Source of the DNA: a virus
Reading direction: 5' to 3' (one strand)
Virus record (IMG/VR): IMGVR_UViG_3300013119_000147
Span: 1-28,029 of that record
Length of the DNA: 28,029 bases
Each line of letters begins with the position of its first letter. The stretch's first letter is position 1. The notes below the pieces were generated by a model. It saw only the letters and a program-made list of their open reading frames with translations, searched no databases and was not told where the DNA came from. Made by a program: the position numbers and the translations under genes. Shown here piece by piece: positions 16,581 to 22,525 of the stretch.

Positions 16581-17241
16581 TAATCTTTACTCCAAGTTCG
16601 TTTAAGTGAGAAAGTTTGCCAAGTTCATACCATGGTTGTACTGCGTATCTAGCGTGATTGCCCGTTACCCAAATTCTATAGCAATTACCATGAATCGGAT
16701 GGTTTTGAACAACACCATTATTGTCCCACTTCTGGAACTTAGGATCAGTCGCTTTTCTACCTACAACTTCTGCCACAGCATTATACTTCGCAGACCATAC
16801 TATCTCACCCGGTTCAAAGGTCTCAGAAAGAACTTCGTCGGGGAGTAACTCTGGGTGGAAATAGTTCGCTGAAGAAGAACGCATTGGAACATTGTGTCGC
16901 TCTAATACATTCTTCACAAAGGAAGGGCTACGGAAGTTAGACTTTGCTATTTCAGACATAGATGATCCAGCCATATAGTCTTCAACTATACCACGGAGTT
17001 CTATTTCTGTAACAGGTTTTCCACGCTTTTTAGCACGAAGCTTGGCGTATCTAGCCTTTTGTTCCTTATGTCCTTCTAAAATTTTACCAAGACGAGTAGT
17101 GTTATAAGTAATATTCATTACTTTACACGCCTCTTTCTTAGTAATAGGATTTTCCTTCCTTTCTAATAGGTCGATGACATAGTCTAGAGTAGCTTCATCA
17201 AGTTTTTCACCTTGTTTAACTTTTACACCACGCTTCGCCAT
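16573..17241 (-). CDS. HTH DNA-binding protein with a beta-rich C-terminal domain
   Basis: This 222-residue protein has a Lys-rich N-terminus and two helix-turn-helix-like units: residues 33-58 (ITKKEACKVMNITYNTTRLGKIL) and 83-118 (VEDYMAGSSMSEIAK, then SPSFVKNVLERHNVP), which resembles homeodomain-like/resolvase-type HTHs. From about 141 the protein is rich in Trp, Tyr and Gly with predicted strands and conserved-looking NHPIHGNCYRIWV, an unrecognised second domain. It probably regulates phage transcription or binds a replication site, but no target can be seen. A strong RBS AGGAGG precedes ATG 17241, just after the terminator that ends the preceding gene. Confidence 0.7.
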   Translation of the reverse strand: MAKRGVKVKQGEKLDEATLDYVIDLLERKENPITKKEACKVMNITYNTTRLGKILEGHKEQKARYAKLRAKKRGKPVTEIELRGIVEDYMAGSSMSEIAKSNFRSPSFVKNVLERHNVPMRSSSANYFHPELLPDEVLSETFEPGEIVWSAKYNAVAEVVGRKATDPKFQKWDNNGVVQNHPIHGNCYRIWVTGNHARYAVQPWYELGKLSHLNELGVKISG

Positions 17242-17256
17242 ACCCCACCTCCTATT

Positions 17257-17286
17257 AGAAAAGAAACTGGGGCAATAATACCCCAG
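17257..17286 (-). terminator. Intrinsic terminator after the short D5-like gene
   Basis: Minus strand: stem CTGGGG / CCCCAG with an 8-nt loop, followed by TTTCTTTTCT. It separates the short D5-like gene from the HTH gene. Confidence 0.8.
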
Positions 17287-17298
17287 AATCCAAATTAT

Positions 17299-17652
17299 TT
17301 AACCATTAATCTTGTTAATTACACCTGCCAGATATAGAGCCGCCTTGCCCGACAGCTTTGAAATAATATCCTCATCAGCTTCCTGACCTGCGTCAGTAAT
17401 TGCTGAAGTAAGTGCATCTTGAGATTCTTGTTTAGAAACACGCTTAGCCCCTCCAGTAGAACCTCCAGATTTAGCAGCAGCTGCCTTCTTAATATAAACT
17501 CCAGCCTTTGTTAGAATCATTCGAACACCATTAGGTGACTCCTCTAATTCCTCTGCAATTTCATGAACAATCTCCATTGAAGTTTCTGGAGTTGGCTCAC
17601 TGCTCTCATACATTTCTACTGCTTGTGCTTTTTTATCGTCATCCCATGCCAT
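17299..17652 (-). CDS. Short single-repeat relative of the D5-like protein
   Basis: This 117-residue protein has one HTH unit at 3-56 (WDDDKKAQAVEMYES, then IVHEIAEEL, then NGVRMILTKAG) matching the units of the D5-like protein at 13490-14227 in helix order and in the recognition-helix pattern. After it comes an Ala/Lys/Gly linker (57-72) and a helical C-terminal half of unknown role, perhaps for oligomerisation. It has its own sigma70 promoter and terminator and G/C-richer codons than its neighbours, so it is likely made in quantity. It could act as a nucleoid-associated protein or a partner or competitor of the D5-like protein. Confidence 0.7.
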   Translation of the reverse strand: MAWDDDKKAQAVEMYESSEPTPETSMEIVHEIAEELEESPNGVRMILTKAGVYIKKAAAAKSGGSTGGAKRVSKQESQDALTSAITDAGQEADEDIISKLSGKAALYLAGVINKING

Positions 17653-17719
17653 ATTATCTTATCCTATTGTTTATTTGTTAAAAAATTTTCTTACTAAATC
17701 TCTCGATTTCAGAATACAT

Positions 17720-17748
17720 ATTATACTTAAATTTAAGGAAATTGTCAA
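17720..17748 (-). promoter_or_regulatory. Sigma70 promoter for the short D5-like gene
   Basis: Minus strand: -35 TTGACA (17748-17743), 17-bp spacer, -10 TATAAT (17725-17720) preceded by G. Predicted start near 17713, giving a leader of about 60 bases before ATG 17652. Confidence 0.9.
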
Positions 17749-17816
17749 GAATTATTTTAGTTGATGTTCAAAATAATTTCTTACATACTAGGTTATTACT
17801 ACTAGATGAGATAGCT

Positions 17817-18089
17817 TCAACCACTAATCATGTCCATCTTTTCTTCACTAAAATTTCTAAAATTCCCTCCAAAACCCTTTTCTTTTAGCCATTTAGTTCT
17901 ATTAGCAAATGCTTTGTCAATATCCTTTTGAAGCTCGTCTAGTCCTGTCATTAATTCCTCGTGTTCTACTGAATCTAGGTCAGTAGTATCAACTGTAAAA
18001 TAATTAGGGCTAGGTTTAGATAATACCGCTGCTCTTCGTAGAGTTACTTCTACTGGAGTCTTTCTATATTGGAATTGAATTTCTTTCAT
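17817..18089 (-). CDS. Unknown small protein
   Basis: This 90-residue soluble protein is not recognised. It has a short beta N-terminal part (MKEIQFQYRKTPVEVTLRRA), then an acidic middle (DTTDLDSVEHEELMTGLDEL) and a basic Phe/Gly-rich end. A strong RBS AAAGGAG precedes ATG 18089, and the gene is alone between two sigma70 promoters: one drives it, the other drives the next gene. Small early genes of this kind often act on host functions, but nothing here shows a target. Confidence 0.7.
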   Translation of the reverse strand: MKEIQFQYRKTPVEVTLRRAAVLSKPSPNYFTVDTTDLDSVEHEELMTGLDELQKDIDKAFANRTKWLKEKGFGGNFRNFSEEKMDMISG

Positions 18090-18125
18090 TTACTTTTTCT
18101 CCTTTTTCGATTGTTTATAATGTAT

Positions 18126-18154
18126 ATTATACGCAATTTTCAATAAAAAGTCAA
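18126..18154 (-). promoter_or_regulatory. Sigma70 promoter for the unknown gene at 17817-18089
   Basis: Minus strand: -35 TTGACT (18154-18149), 17-bp spacer, -10 TATAAT (18131-18126) preceded by G. Predicted start near 18119, about 30 bases before ATG 18089, with an A/T-rich tract upstream of the -35. Confidence 0.9.
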
Positions 18155-18198
18155 GAACTATTTTTTTAAATGTTTACACGTAACCTTTTAAGATTCTT

Positions 18199-18372
18199 TC
18201 AAATCTTGTTGGTCGGCGCGGGAGCAAAATTTGAATCGTATTCATGAATAGTACCTCGTGATTTAATCAATTTATCATACTTTCCTTTTAACTCTACATA
18301 TAATTGTAAAAGTGATTTTCCAGTCATAATCTCATTAAATACTTCTTTATTTTGTTTCAATTTTTTACTCAT
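18199..18372 (-). CDS. Small unknown protein, 57 aa
   Basis: This small frame reads MSKKLKQNKEVF at its start and is Lys-rich and helical, with KGKYDKLIK in the middle and an Ala/Pro tail ending NKI. Its ATG overlaps the stop of the preceding small gene (ATGAGTAA), which supports translational coupling. No function can be assigned. It is the last gene before a sigma70 promoter. Confidence 0.5.
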   Translation of the reverse strand: MSKKLKQNKEVFNEIMTGKSLLQLYVELKGKYDKLIKSRGTIHEYDSNFAPAPTNKI

Positions 18373-18523
18373 TAGCTAGCTCCTTTAGCACCTCTTCACA
18401 CATAATTGTAATTGATTCTGATAATGCGTAATTATCCGATCCATCACTTTTATGCCTACGTTGCAGTTGCTCGCTTATCATCTGTATTGCTTTTATTTTT
18501 GTTTCGCAGACTTTTTTATTCAT
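18365..18523 (-). CDS. Small unknown protein, 52 aa
   Basis: This small helical frame begins MNKKVCETKIKA and ends EEVLKELANE. ATG 18523 is preceded by AGGG at a reasonable distance, and the gene starts 20 bases after the stop of the upstream gene; its own stop overlaps the next ATG. The tight packing supports it being real. No function is recognised. Confidence 0.5.
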   Translation of the reverse strand: MNKKVCETKIKAIQMISEQLQRRHKSDGSDNYALSESITIMCEEVLKELANE

Positions 18524-18543
18524 TATTTATCCCTACGTTCACT

Positions 18544-18894
18544 TTAACAACCTGTTCCATCTCGGTCAACTCCTTCAGCATTGAAAAAGTCCTCCCAAGT
18601 CTCCCCCAATTTCTTAACGGATCCATTTAAGCCTCTAGTAATAGCATTTCTAACTCCATATTCCATTAGAAACTGAGTATCTTCATCAGTTAGTTCATAC
18701 GTCTTTACTTTTTCAGGGTATTCTCCAGACAAAGGCTCGGCTACTACTGCGTCCGCTTTCAGCTCTTCTAATAGATCTGCCATAGCACTTCTGATAATAC
18801 CTGCTTGTACATCTTCACTTAAATCAAGAACCATAGTAGAGGTTCCATCGTTATTGTCTGTAATACTTTCTACTACAATTTTTTCTGTTTCCAT
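18544..18894 (-). CDS. Unknown acidic protein
   Basis: About 116 residues, acidic, with an N-terminal beta part (IVVESITDNNDGTSTMVLDL) and a segment ELTDEDTQFLMEYGVRNAI that looks like a helical unit seen in many phage hypothetical proteins; this is a general impression only. The start is ATG 18894, preceded by AGGA; an in-frame extension from TTG 18924 would begin inside the upstream terminator and is rejected. No membrane helix or signal peptide. Function unknown. Confidence 0.7.
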   Translation of the reverse strand: METEKIVVESITDNNDGTSTMVLDLSEDVQAGIIRSAMADLLEELKADAVVAEPLSGEYPEKVKTYELTDEDTQFLMEYGVRNAITRGLNGSVKKLGETWEDFFNAEGVDRDGTGC

Positions 18895-18924
18895 TTCACT
18901 TTTCCTATTATTAGGGTTACACAA

Positions 18925-18957
18925 TTAAAAAAGGCCAACTCTTATGAGCTGGCCTTC
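18925..18957 (-). terminator. Intrinsic terminator at the end of the envelope island
   Basis: Minus strand: stem AAGGCCAGCTC / GAGTTGGCCTT with a 4-nt loop and one mismatch, followed by TTTTTT. It ends the transcript carrying the porin-like and small secreted genes. Confidence 0.9.
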
Positions 18958-18975
18958 TTTACTCCTACAGCCTAA

Positions 18976-19182
18976 TTACTCCCAATAACCATTGGATTCA
19001 TTATACGCTGCAATTTCTTCATCATCTAATACAAACCTTCCGCAAGTGGTTTGAACAACTACTGCTTCCTTGGCTTCTACAAACCATGTCCCCTCATAGA
19101 AGTCATTAAGATAGTCAGTAAATCCTGCTGACGCATTAAAAGATGTTAATGCAATAACTGCTGCAACTAAAGTCTTTTTCAT
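18976..19182 (-). CDS. Small secreted protein, 68 aa
   Basis: The protein has a clear Sec signal peptide MKKTLVAAVIALTSFNASA with predicted cleavage after residue 19, leaving about 49 mature residues. The mature part is acidic and aromatic (GFTDYLNDFYEGTWF; ending YNESNGYWE) and has one Cys (TTCGRF), so it could form an intermolecular disulfide but no internal one. It is probably periplasmic or exported. The RBS AAAGGA precedes ATG 19182. It is the last gene before a terminator and follows another small secreted protein and the porin-like gene. Function unknown; a role in envelope modification or superinfection exclusion is speculation from context. Confidence 0.7.
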   Translation of the reverse strand: MKKTLVAAVIALTSFNASAGFTDYLNDFYEGTWFVEAKEAVVVQTTCGRFVLDDEEIAAYNESNGYWE

Positions 19183-19275
19183 TTAAATTTCCTTTTTCAG
19201 TACTTTTCGATATAAACGAGGCAAAGGGCAATTCATTTGCCACATTACATACAGAGCTCTAAGATTTTCTAACAT
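19183..19275 (-). CDS. Possible 30-aa peptide between two secreted-protein genes
   Basis: A frame beginning MLENLRALYVMWQM and ending VLKKEI fills the gap between its neighbours exactly: its ATG follows the upstream stop by one base (TAAGATG) and its stop is directly followed by the next ATG (TAAATG). It is basic and partly amphipathic. The RBS is weak, so it may be a coupling peptide or chance. Confidence 0.35.
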   Translation of the reverse strand: MLENLRALYVMWQMNCPLPRLYRKVLKKEI

Positions 19276-19276
19276 C

Positions 19277-19528
19277 TTATTGATTTGTTTGGTAATTAGA
19301 TGGGTAGAAAGTAGTGTCATTACTAATTTCATCGTCAAACTCATTCATCATGTTCTCTGCTTCTCTAGCGTACCAACGAGGATCCCATACATCATACCCG
19401 TTATAGGCAAACATACCGTTTCCGTATGGATTATTATCCGCTAATGGGAACTCCATATTGCTATCGCCGAAAAATGCCTGACTAGACGTTGCTGCCATAA
19501 TCATCATTACAGTTATAAGTTTTTTCAT
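19277..19528 (-). CDS. Small secreted Asn/Tyr/acidic-rich protein
   Basis: This 83-residue protein starts with a Sec signal peptide MKKLITVMMIMAATSSQA (cleavage after about residue 18). The mature part is rich in Asn, Tyr, Gly and acidic residues (NNPYGNGMFAYNGYDVWD, then PRWYAREAENMMNEFDDEI) and has no Cys. An excellent RBS AAGGAG precedes ATG 19528. The composition recalls small Asn/Tyr/Gly-rich secreted proteins of Gram-negative bacteria, so it may have come from a host; this is a weak impression. It lies after the porin-like gene and before another small secreted protein. Likely periplasmic; function unknown. Confidence 0.65.
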   Translation of the reverse strand: MKKLITVMMIMAATSSQAFFGDSNMEFPLADNNPYGNGMFAYNGYDVWDPRWYAREAENMMNEFDDEISNDTTFYPSNYQTNQ

Positions 19529-19539
19529 TTTATATCTCC

Positions 19540-19680
19540 TTAATTTTTTTGTTAATATACAGAAACGGGTATATCAGCCGTATAGAAACTGGCTTACACT
19601 ACTCGGTAGCGAAGGAAGACCTAATATTTGTTTCTACGGTCTTACATTTATTCATATAAATACTCTGTGAATATTCATAT
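19540..19680 (-). other. Non-coding stretch with inverted and direct repeats
   Basis: This stretch between the porin-like gene and the next secreted protein has no convincing frame. On the minus strand it holds AAGACC...GGTCTT, an outer pairing GTAGAAAC with GTTTCTA(TA)C, AGCC...GGCT, a perfect palindrome TGAATATTCA, and two similar blocks CAGTTTCTATA and CGTTTCTGTATA. It could fold as a structured 5' leader of the small secreted-protein gene. I do not recognise a riboswitch or tRNA. Confidence 0.35.
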
Positions 19681-19688
19681 GGATAAAT

Positions 19689-19706
19689 GAGGAGGCGAAC
19701 CTCCTC
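19689..19706 (-). terminator. UUCG-capped hairpin after the porin-like gene
   Basis: Minus strand: perfect 7-bp stem GAGGAGG / CCTCCTC closed by a TTCG tetraloop, ten bases after the stop. The following ATTTATCC is only weakly U-rich, so it may be a partial terminator or an mRNA-stabilising 3' end rather than a full stop. Confidence 0.6.
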
Positions 19707-19715
19707 AAAAGTAGA

Positions 19716-20576
19716 TTAGAAGTTTAAAGTAAGTTTAGCTGAGATAATACCGTCTGTATCCTCTGTTTTTGAGTACTTATACTCCATAATACCACGTTCT
19801 AGCTTAGCAACATAAGTGTTTTTATCATTTTTATTAATAAGCTTACCTGTTAAGTCACCAACAGTAGTAGCTGAAGTTAAAATAACACCTTTTACTAATT
19901 TTCCGTTTGCTGCATTAGAGATATCCTCTAAAATGTCATCATCTTGTGTAACAGCTGAGGTATCTTCTACATCAATTAGAGCACCTGCAATACCAAAACC
20001 TCCAACTGTAGCAGAAGCAACTCCGCCTATATTAGTACCTACTGAAGTCTTTTGATATTCGCCATTTAAATCAACTCCGCCCTTAGATACTGAAGCTGAA
20101 ACAAAACGATCAGAATTAATTACATTTTGAACTTTAATGGCAACTCCACCAACTGTAGCACCGATATCGGCAGATGCGTTAGCGTCTCCAGAACCTTGCT
20201 GAACCGCAACATCTAAACCACCTAAAGAAGTAGCTAAACGCATCTTATTAGATGAAGCAGATTCCTTCTGTAAAAGACCTGCGCCGTTTTGACCTTGCCA
20301 TTTACCAAGTTTAGCGTCTAAACCTTCAATAGTAGTATTAACATATACTTCATTAAAAGTAATATTATCGCCTGCATCTACATTTTTAACTTTTGCAGTT
20401 ACAGTTGCAAGTTCTGCCTTACCTACGATTGCAAGATCAAGCTCTTGCGAGTATGTAGCAGCACCAGGATTACCGTCTGAGATAGTACCTTCATAATTAC
20501 CTGAGATAGATATATCAGCTAATGCAGATGTTGTTAAAGTTAGTGCTGCAACTGCAGCAATTAAGTTTTTATTCAT
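19716..20576 (-). CDS. Porin-like outer-membrane beta-barrel protein
   Basis: This 286-residue protein has a Sec signal peptide MNKNLIAAVAALTLTTSALA (cleavage after residue 20, before DISISGNYEG). The mature part is a series of alternating amphipathic strands (YSQELDLAIVGKAEL, MRLATSLGGLDVAVQ, KLVKGVILTSAT) joined by Gly/Asn/Asp turns, has no Cys, and ends in LTLNF: a C-terminal Phe after alternating hydrophobic residues is the sorting signal read by the Bam complex. It is shorter than typical trimeric porins (330-400), so it may form fewer strands or short loops. It should insert in the host outer membrane. The RBS AGGAAA precedes ATG 20576. Phage-borne porins are known from lambdoid prophages (NmpC, Lc), where they alter the host surface; finding one in a T5-like lytic module is unusual. 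Confidence 0.8.
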   Translation of the reverse strand: MNKNLIAAVAALTLTTSALADISISGNYEGTISDGNPGAATYSQELDLAIVGKAELATVTAKVKNVDAGDNITFNEVYVNTTIEGLDAKLGKWQGQNGAGLLQKESASSNKMRLATSLGGLDVAVQQGSGDANASADIGATVGGVAIKVQNVINSDRFVSASVSKGGVDLNGEYQKTSVGTNIGGVASATVGGFGIAGALIDVEDTSAVTQDDDILEDISNAANGKLVKGVILTSATTVGDLTGKLINKNDKNTYVAKLERGIMEYKYSKTEDTDGIISAKLTLNF

Positions 20577-20622
20577 ATTTTTCCTATAGTAGTTAAACTA
20601 GGGTGATTTACCCTTCCTTCCT

Positions 20623-21006
20623 CTAAAAAGGCATTATACTTCTGAACATACCTTGAGGACTAAAGTTCTTTCTCATACCTCCAACACTGTAATTCATAGT
20701 GTCCACCTGTTGATTTAGAACCTTCATTTGCTCATCCATATTGTGAGCATGTTTTTCCATTTTCTCGACACTGATATTCATTGTATCCATGTCTCGATTA
20801 ATGGACTCCATAGAATACGCAATTGTATCCATGTTCTGTCTAATACTGTGTAAATCTTCAGATCCTTGTTTGAAGGATTCTGTCCAAGATTCCATATGGC
20901 TATTAACAATTAACCCAGCATAGACAATTACTCCAGCAACTGCTAACTGTGCTGTTGTCTGTATCCATTGACACCATTTACTAGTGCAACTTGCTCCATT
21001 TGACAT
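20623..21006 (-). CDS. Membrane-anchored coiled-coil protein
   Basis: About 127 residues from ATG 21006 (MSNGASC), which has GGAG about ten bases upstream; the longer frame from 21042 lacks a good RBS. A membrane helix follows near 18-35 (AQLAVAGVIVYAGLIV), then about 70 residues of heptad-like coiled coil with repeated MDTM, ESIN and MEKM patterns. It overlaps the upstream HExxH gene. The anchor plus long coil suggests an inner-membrane oligomer reaching into either the periplasm or cytoplasm; function is unknown. It is the gene directly before the porin-like gene and in the same transcript. Confidence 0.7.
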   Translation of the reverse strand: MSNGASCTSKWCQWIQTTAQLAVAGVIVYAGLIVNSHMESWTESFKQGSEDLHSIRQNMDTIAYSMESINRDMDTMNISVEKMEKHAHNMDEQMKVLNQQVDTMNYSVGGMRKNFSPQGMFRSIMPF

Positions 21007-21277
21007 ATAGTTTATTCTCCATAGAATAAGCCTCATTTTCACAAAGCTTTCTACCTTGCTCTAATTGAGCTCTATGCGTCATTTCATGGCATATTGTTTT
21101 GTAAAAATCTTCCTCTAACATTTCAGCGTCGCTAACTTCAATAGACCCATCGGAATAACACCAACCCCACGCGTCTTCTAGTTCTACTACCTCAATATTA
21201 ACAGCTCCAGAAAGTTTGAGCTCATTATAGCAAAAAGACGCTATACCTAAAACTCTTTGGTCATTACTGTAAACCAT
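20981..21277 (-). CDS. Minimal HExxH (zincin-like) protein, 98 aa
   Basis: This 98-residue protein carries the zinc-metallopeptidase motif CHEMTH (His64, Glu65, His68) followed at 80-83 by ENEA, which could supply the third ligand, as in gluzincin-type or SprT/IrrE-like proteins. A short beta region (VNIEVVELED, GSIEVSD) precedes the active-site helix, as in minimal zincin cores. It lacks a signal peptide, so it is probably cytoplasmic. It is the first gene after a sigma70 promoter, with the RBS GGAG before ATG 21277, and is co-transcribed with the coiled-coil and porin-like genes. A proteolytic or DNA-associated role is possible; the target is unknown. Confidence 0.65.
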   Translation of the reverse strand: MVYSNDQRVLGIASFCYNELKLSGAVNIEVVELEDAWGWCYSDGSIEVSDAEMLEEDFYKTICHEMTHRAQLEQGRKLCENEAYSMENKLYVKWSKLH

Positions 21278-21303
21278 ACTTTCTCCAATTTTTAATATGT
21301 AAT

Positions 21304-21332
21304 ATTATACCATAAAATGACCTTCATGTCAA
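21304..21332 (-). promoter_or_regulatory. Sigma70 promoter for the envelope island
   Basis: Minus strand: -35 TTGACA (21332-21327), 17-bp spacer, -10 TATAAT (21309-21304) preceded by G. Predicted start near 21297, about 20 bases before ATG 21277. It lies just downstream of nrdB, with no terminator seen between. Confidence 0.9.
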
Positions 21333-21340
21333 GTACTATT

Positions 21341-22525
21341 TTACAGGTCCTCCATGGTAAAATCTTCATCCTGTGAAGTATCTATGGCTGCCACATAATT
21401 AACTGATTCAATTTCCTGTGGGGCAGACTTAATGTGAGAACTATCTAAATAATTATCAACCCACGGCAGTGGATTAGTTTTAAGACTTAAACCTATCTTG
21501 GAAGGTTCCAGACCTATATTAGTTAACCTAACTGCAAAGATATAATCCATATATTCTTTTAGAATTGCCCCATTCATTCCTATTAAGGGAGACCCCTTAC
21601 TAAATAAATAGTCTATCCAATCCATTTCTTCTCTATAGGCAGTTCTGTACATTTCATATGTTTCATTCTCTAATTTAGAAGCTACTTCCGTAAAACCTTC
21701 CGAAGGATCTTCTCTAAGCATTTTAATTACACGTTGGAAAACATCTAAGTGAATCATTTCATCTCTAGCAATTAATTTAAAGATATTACTAGACCCAGCC
21801 ATTAATTTTTCTGGTTGCTCACTAAAACTCCAGGCGGTAACAAATGTTGCGAAGAATCTGATACCCTCAAACATATTCAATACTAATGCAGACTTAAAAA
21901 TAGCTTCTTTAACTACTTGCTCATCTATTTCAGGAAAAGGTACTAGTAATGTGCCATCCATTGAAGATACTCCATTATCTTTAGCAACCTTATTAGCATC
22001 CATTCTATCAAAGACAGAAGTAGCCCAATCAAAAGCACTCAATATAGAAGTAGCTCTTTTCTGAATAAAAGGGTCGTCTATGATAGACTCGATAAATACA
22101 TCCACGTCATTATAGATAGCCCTGACCATTTCAGTATAAGATTCGGAATGTAATAACTCGTTATTCTGGTGATTAGTAATGTATAACTCCCATTCAGGGT
22201 TATTAGAAATGCCACCATTATTAAATAACTGTAAGGGAGCTCTACCCGCACAACTGTCCAAAGTAATAGCAAATTTAAGGCCAGACTCGTATATATGTCT
22301 GCCAGCCTCGTCCAATGCATCAAAGTTGCTTTTTTCCTTACTGAGATCGATCTCATTTTTACTCCAGTTTCCAATAGCTCGCATTTCTTCTGCAAACTCC
22401 ATAATCCAAGGGTACTTAGGATCGTGATATGTTTGAATATTTCTATTACAAGAGTCTTCCCCTAAGAATAGTCTTGTTCTCTTGCTATTTACTGTTTCTC
22501 CTAGATTGAATATTTTACAACTCAT
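21341..22525 (-). CDS. nrdB: Class Ia ribonucleotide reductase, beta subunit
   Basis: This 394-residue subunit carries the diiron-tyrosyl radical cofactor that starts ribonucleotide reduction. All metal ligands and the radical site are visible: Asp90 (TLDSCAG), Glu123 and His126 with Tyr130 in NELLHSESYTEM, Glu220 (LNMFEG), and Glu256 and His259 (RDEMIH). The C-terminus DEDFTMEDL is the acidic tail that docks onto the alpha subunit. Length is close to E. coli NrdB (376). It overlaps thyX by 4 bp (ATGA-type). It works with the NrdA encoded three genes upstream, probably reduced by thioredoxin or glutaredoxin, to supply dNTPs for phage replication. Confidence 0.96.
   Translation of the reverse strand: MSCKIFNLGETVNSKRTRLFLGEDSCNRNIQTYHDPKYPWIMEFAEEMRAIGNWSKNEIDLSKEKSNFDALDEAGRHIYESGLKFAITLDSCAGRAPLQLFNNGGISNNPEWELYITNHQNNELLHSESYTEMVRAIYNDVDVFIESIIDDPFIQKRATSILSAFDWATSVFDRMDANKVAKDNGVSSMDGTLLVPFPEIDEQVVKEAIFKSALVLNMFEGIRFFATFVTAWSFSEQPEKLMAGSSNIFKLIARDEMIHLDVFQRVIKMLREDPSEGFTEVASKLENETYEMYRTAYREEMDWIDYLFSKGSPLIGMNGAILKEYMDYIFAVRLTNIGLEPSKIGLSLKTNPLPWVDNYLDSSHIKSAPQEIESVNYVAAIDTSQDEDFTMEDL

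Noticed and set aside
18895-18924. Longer start (TTG 18924) for the gene at 18544
   Set aside because: It begins at the end of the upstream terminator; ATG 18894 has its own RBS.
19219-19243. GGCAAATGAATTGCC hairpin as a terminator
   Set aside because: The stem is short, no T run follows, and it lies within the possible 30-codon frame.
19540-19680. A tRNA or tRNA-like gene on the minus strand
   Set aside because: No T-loop consensus, no acceptor stem with proper spacing and no cloverleaf could be drawn.
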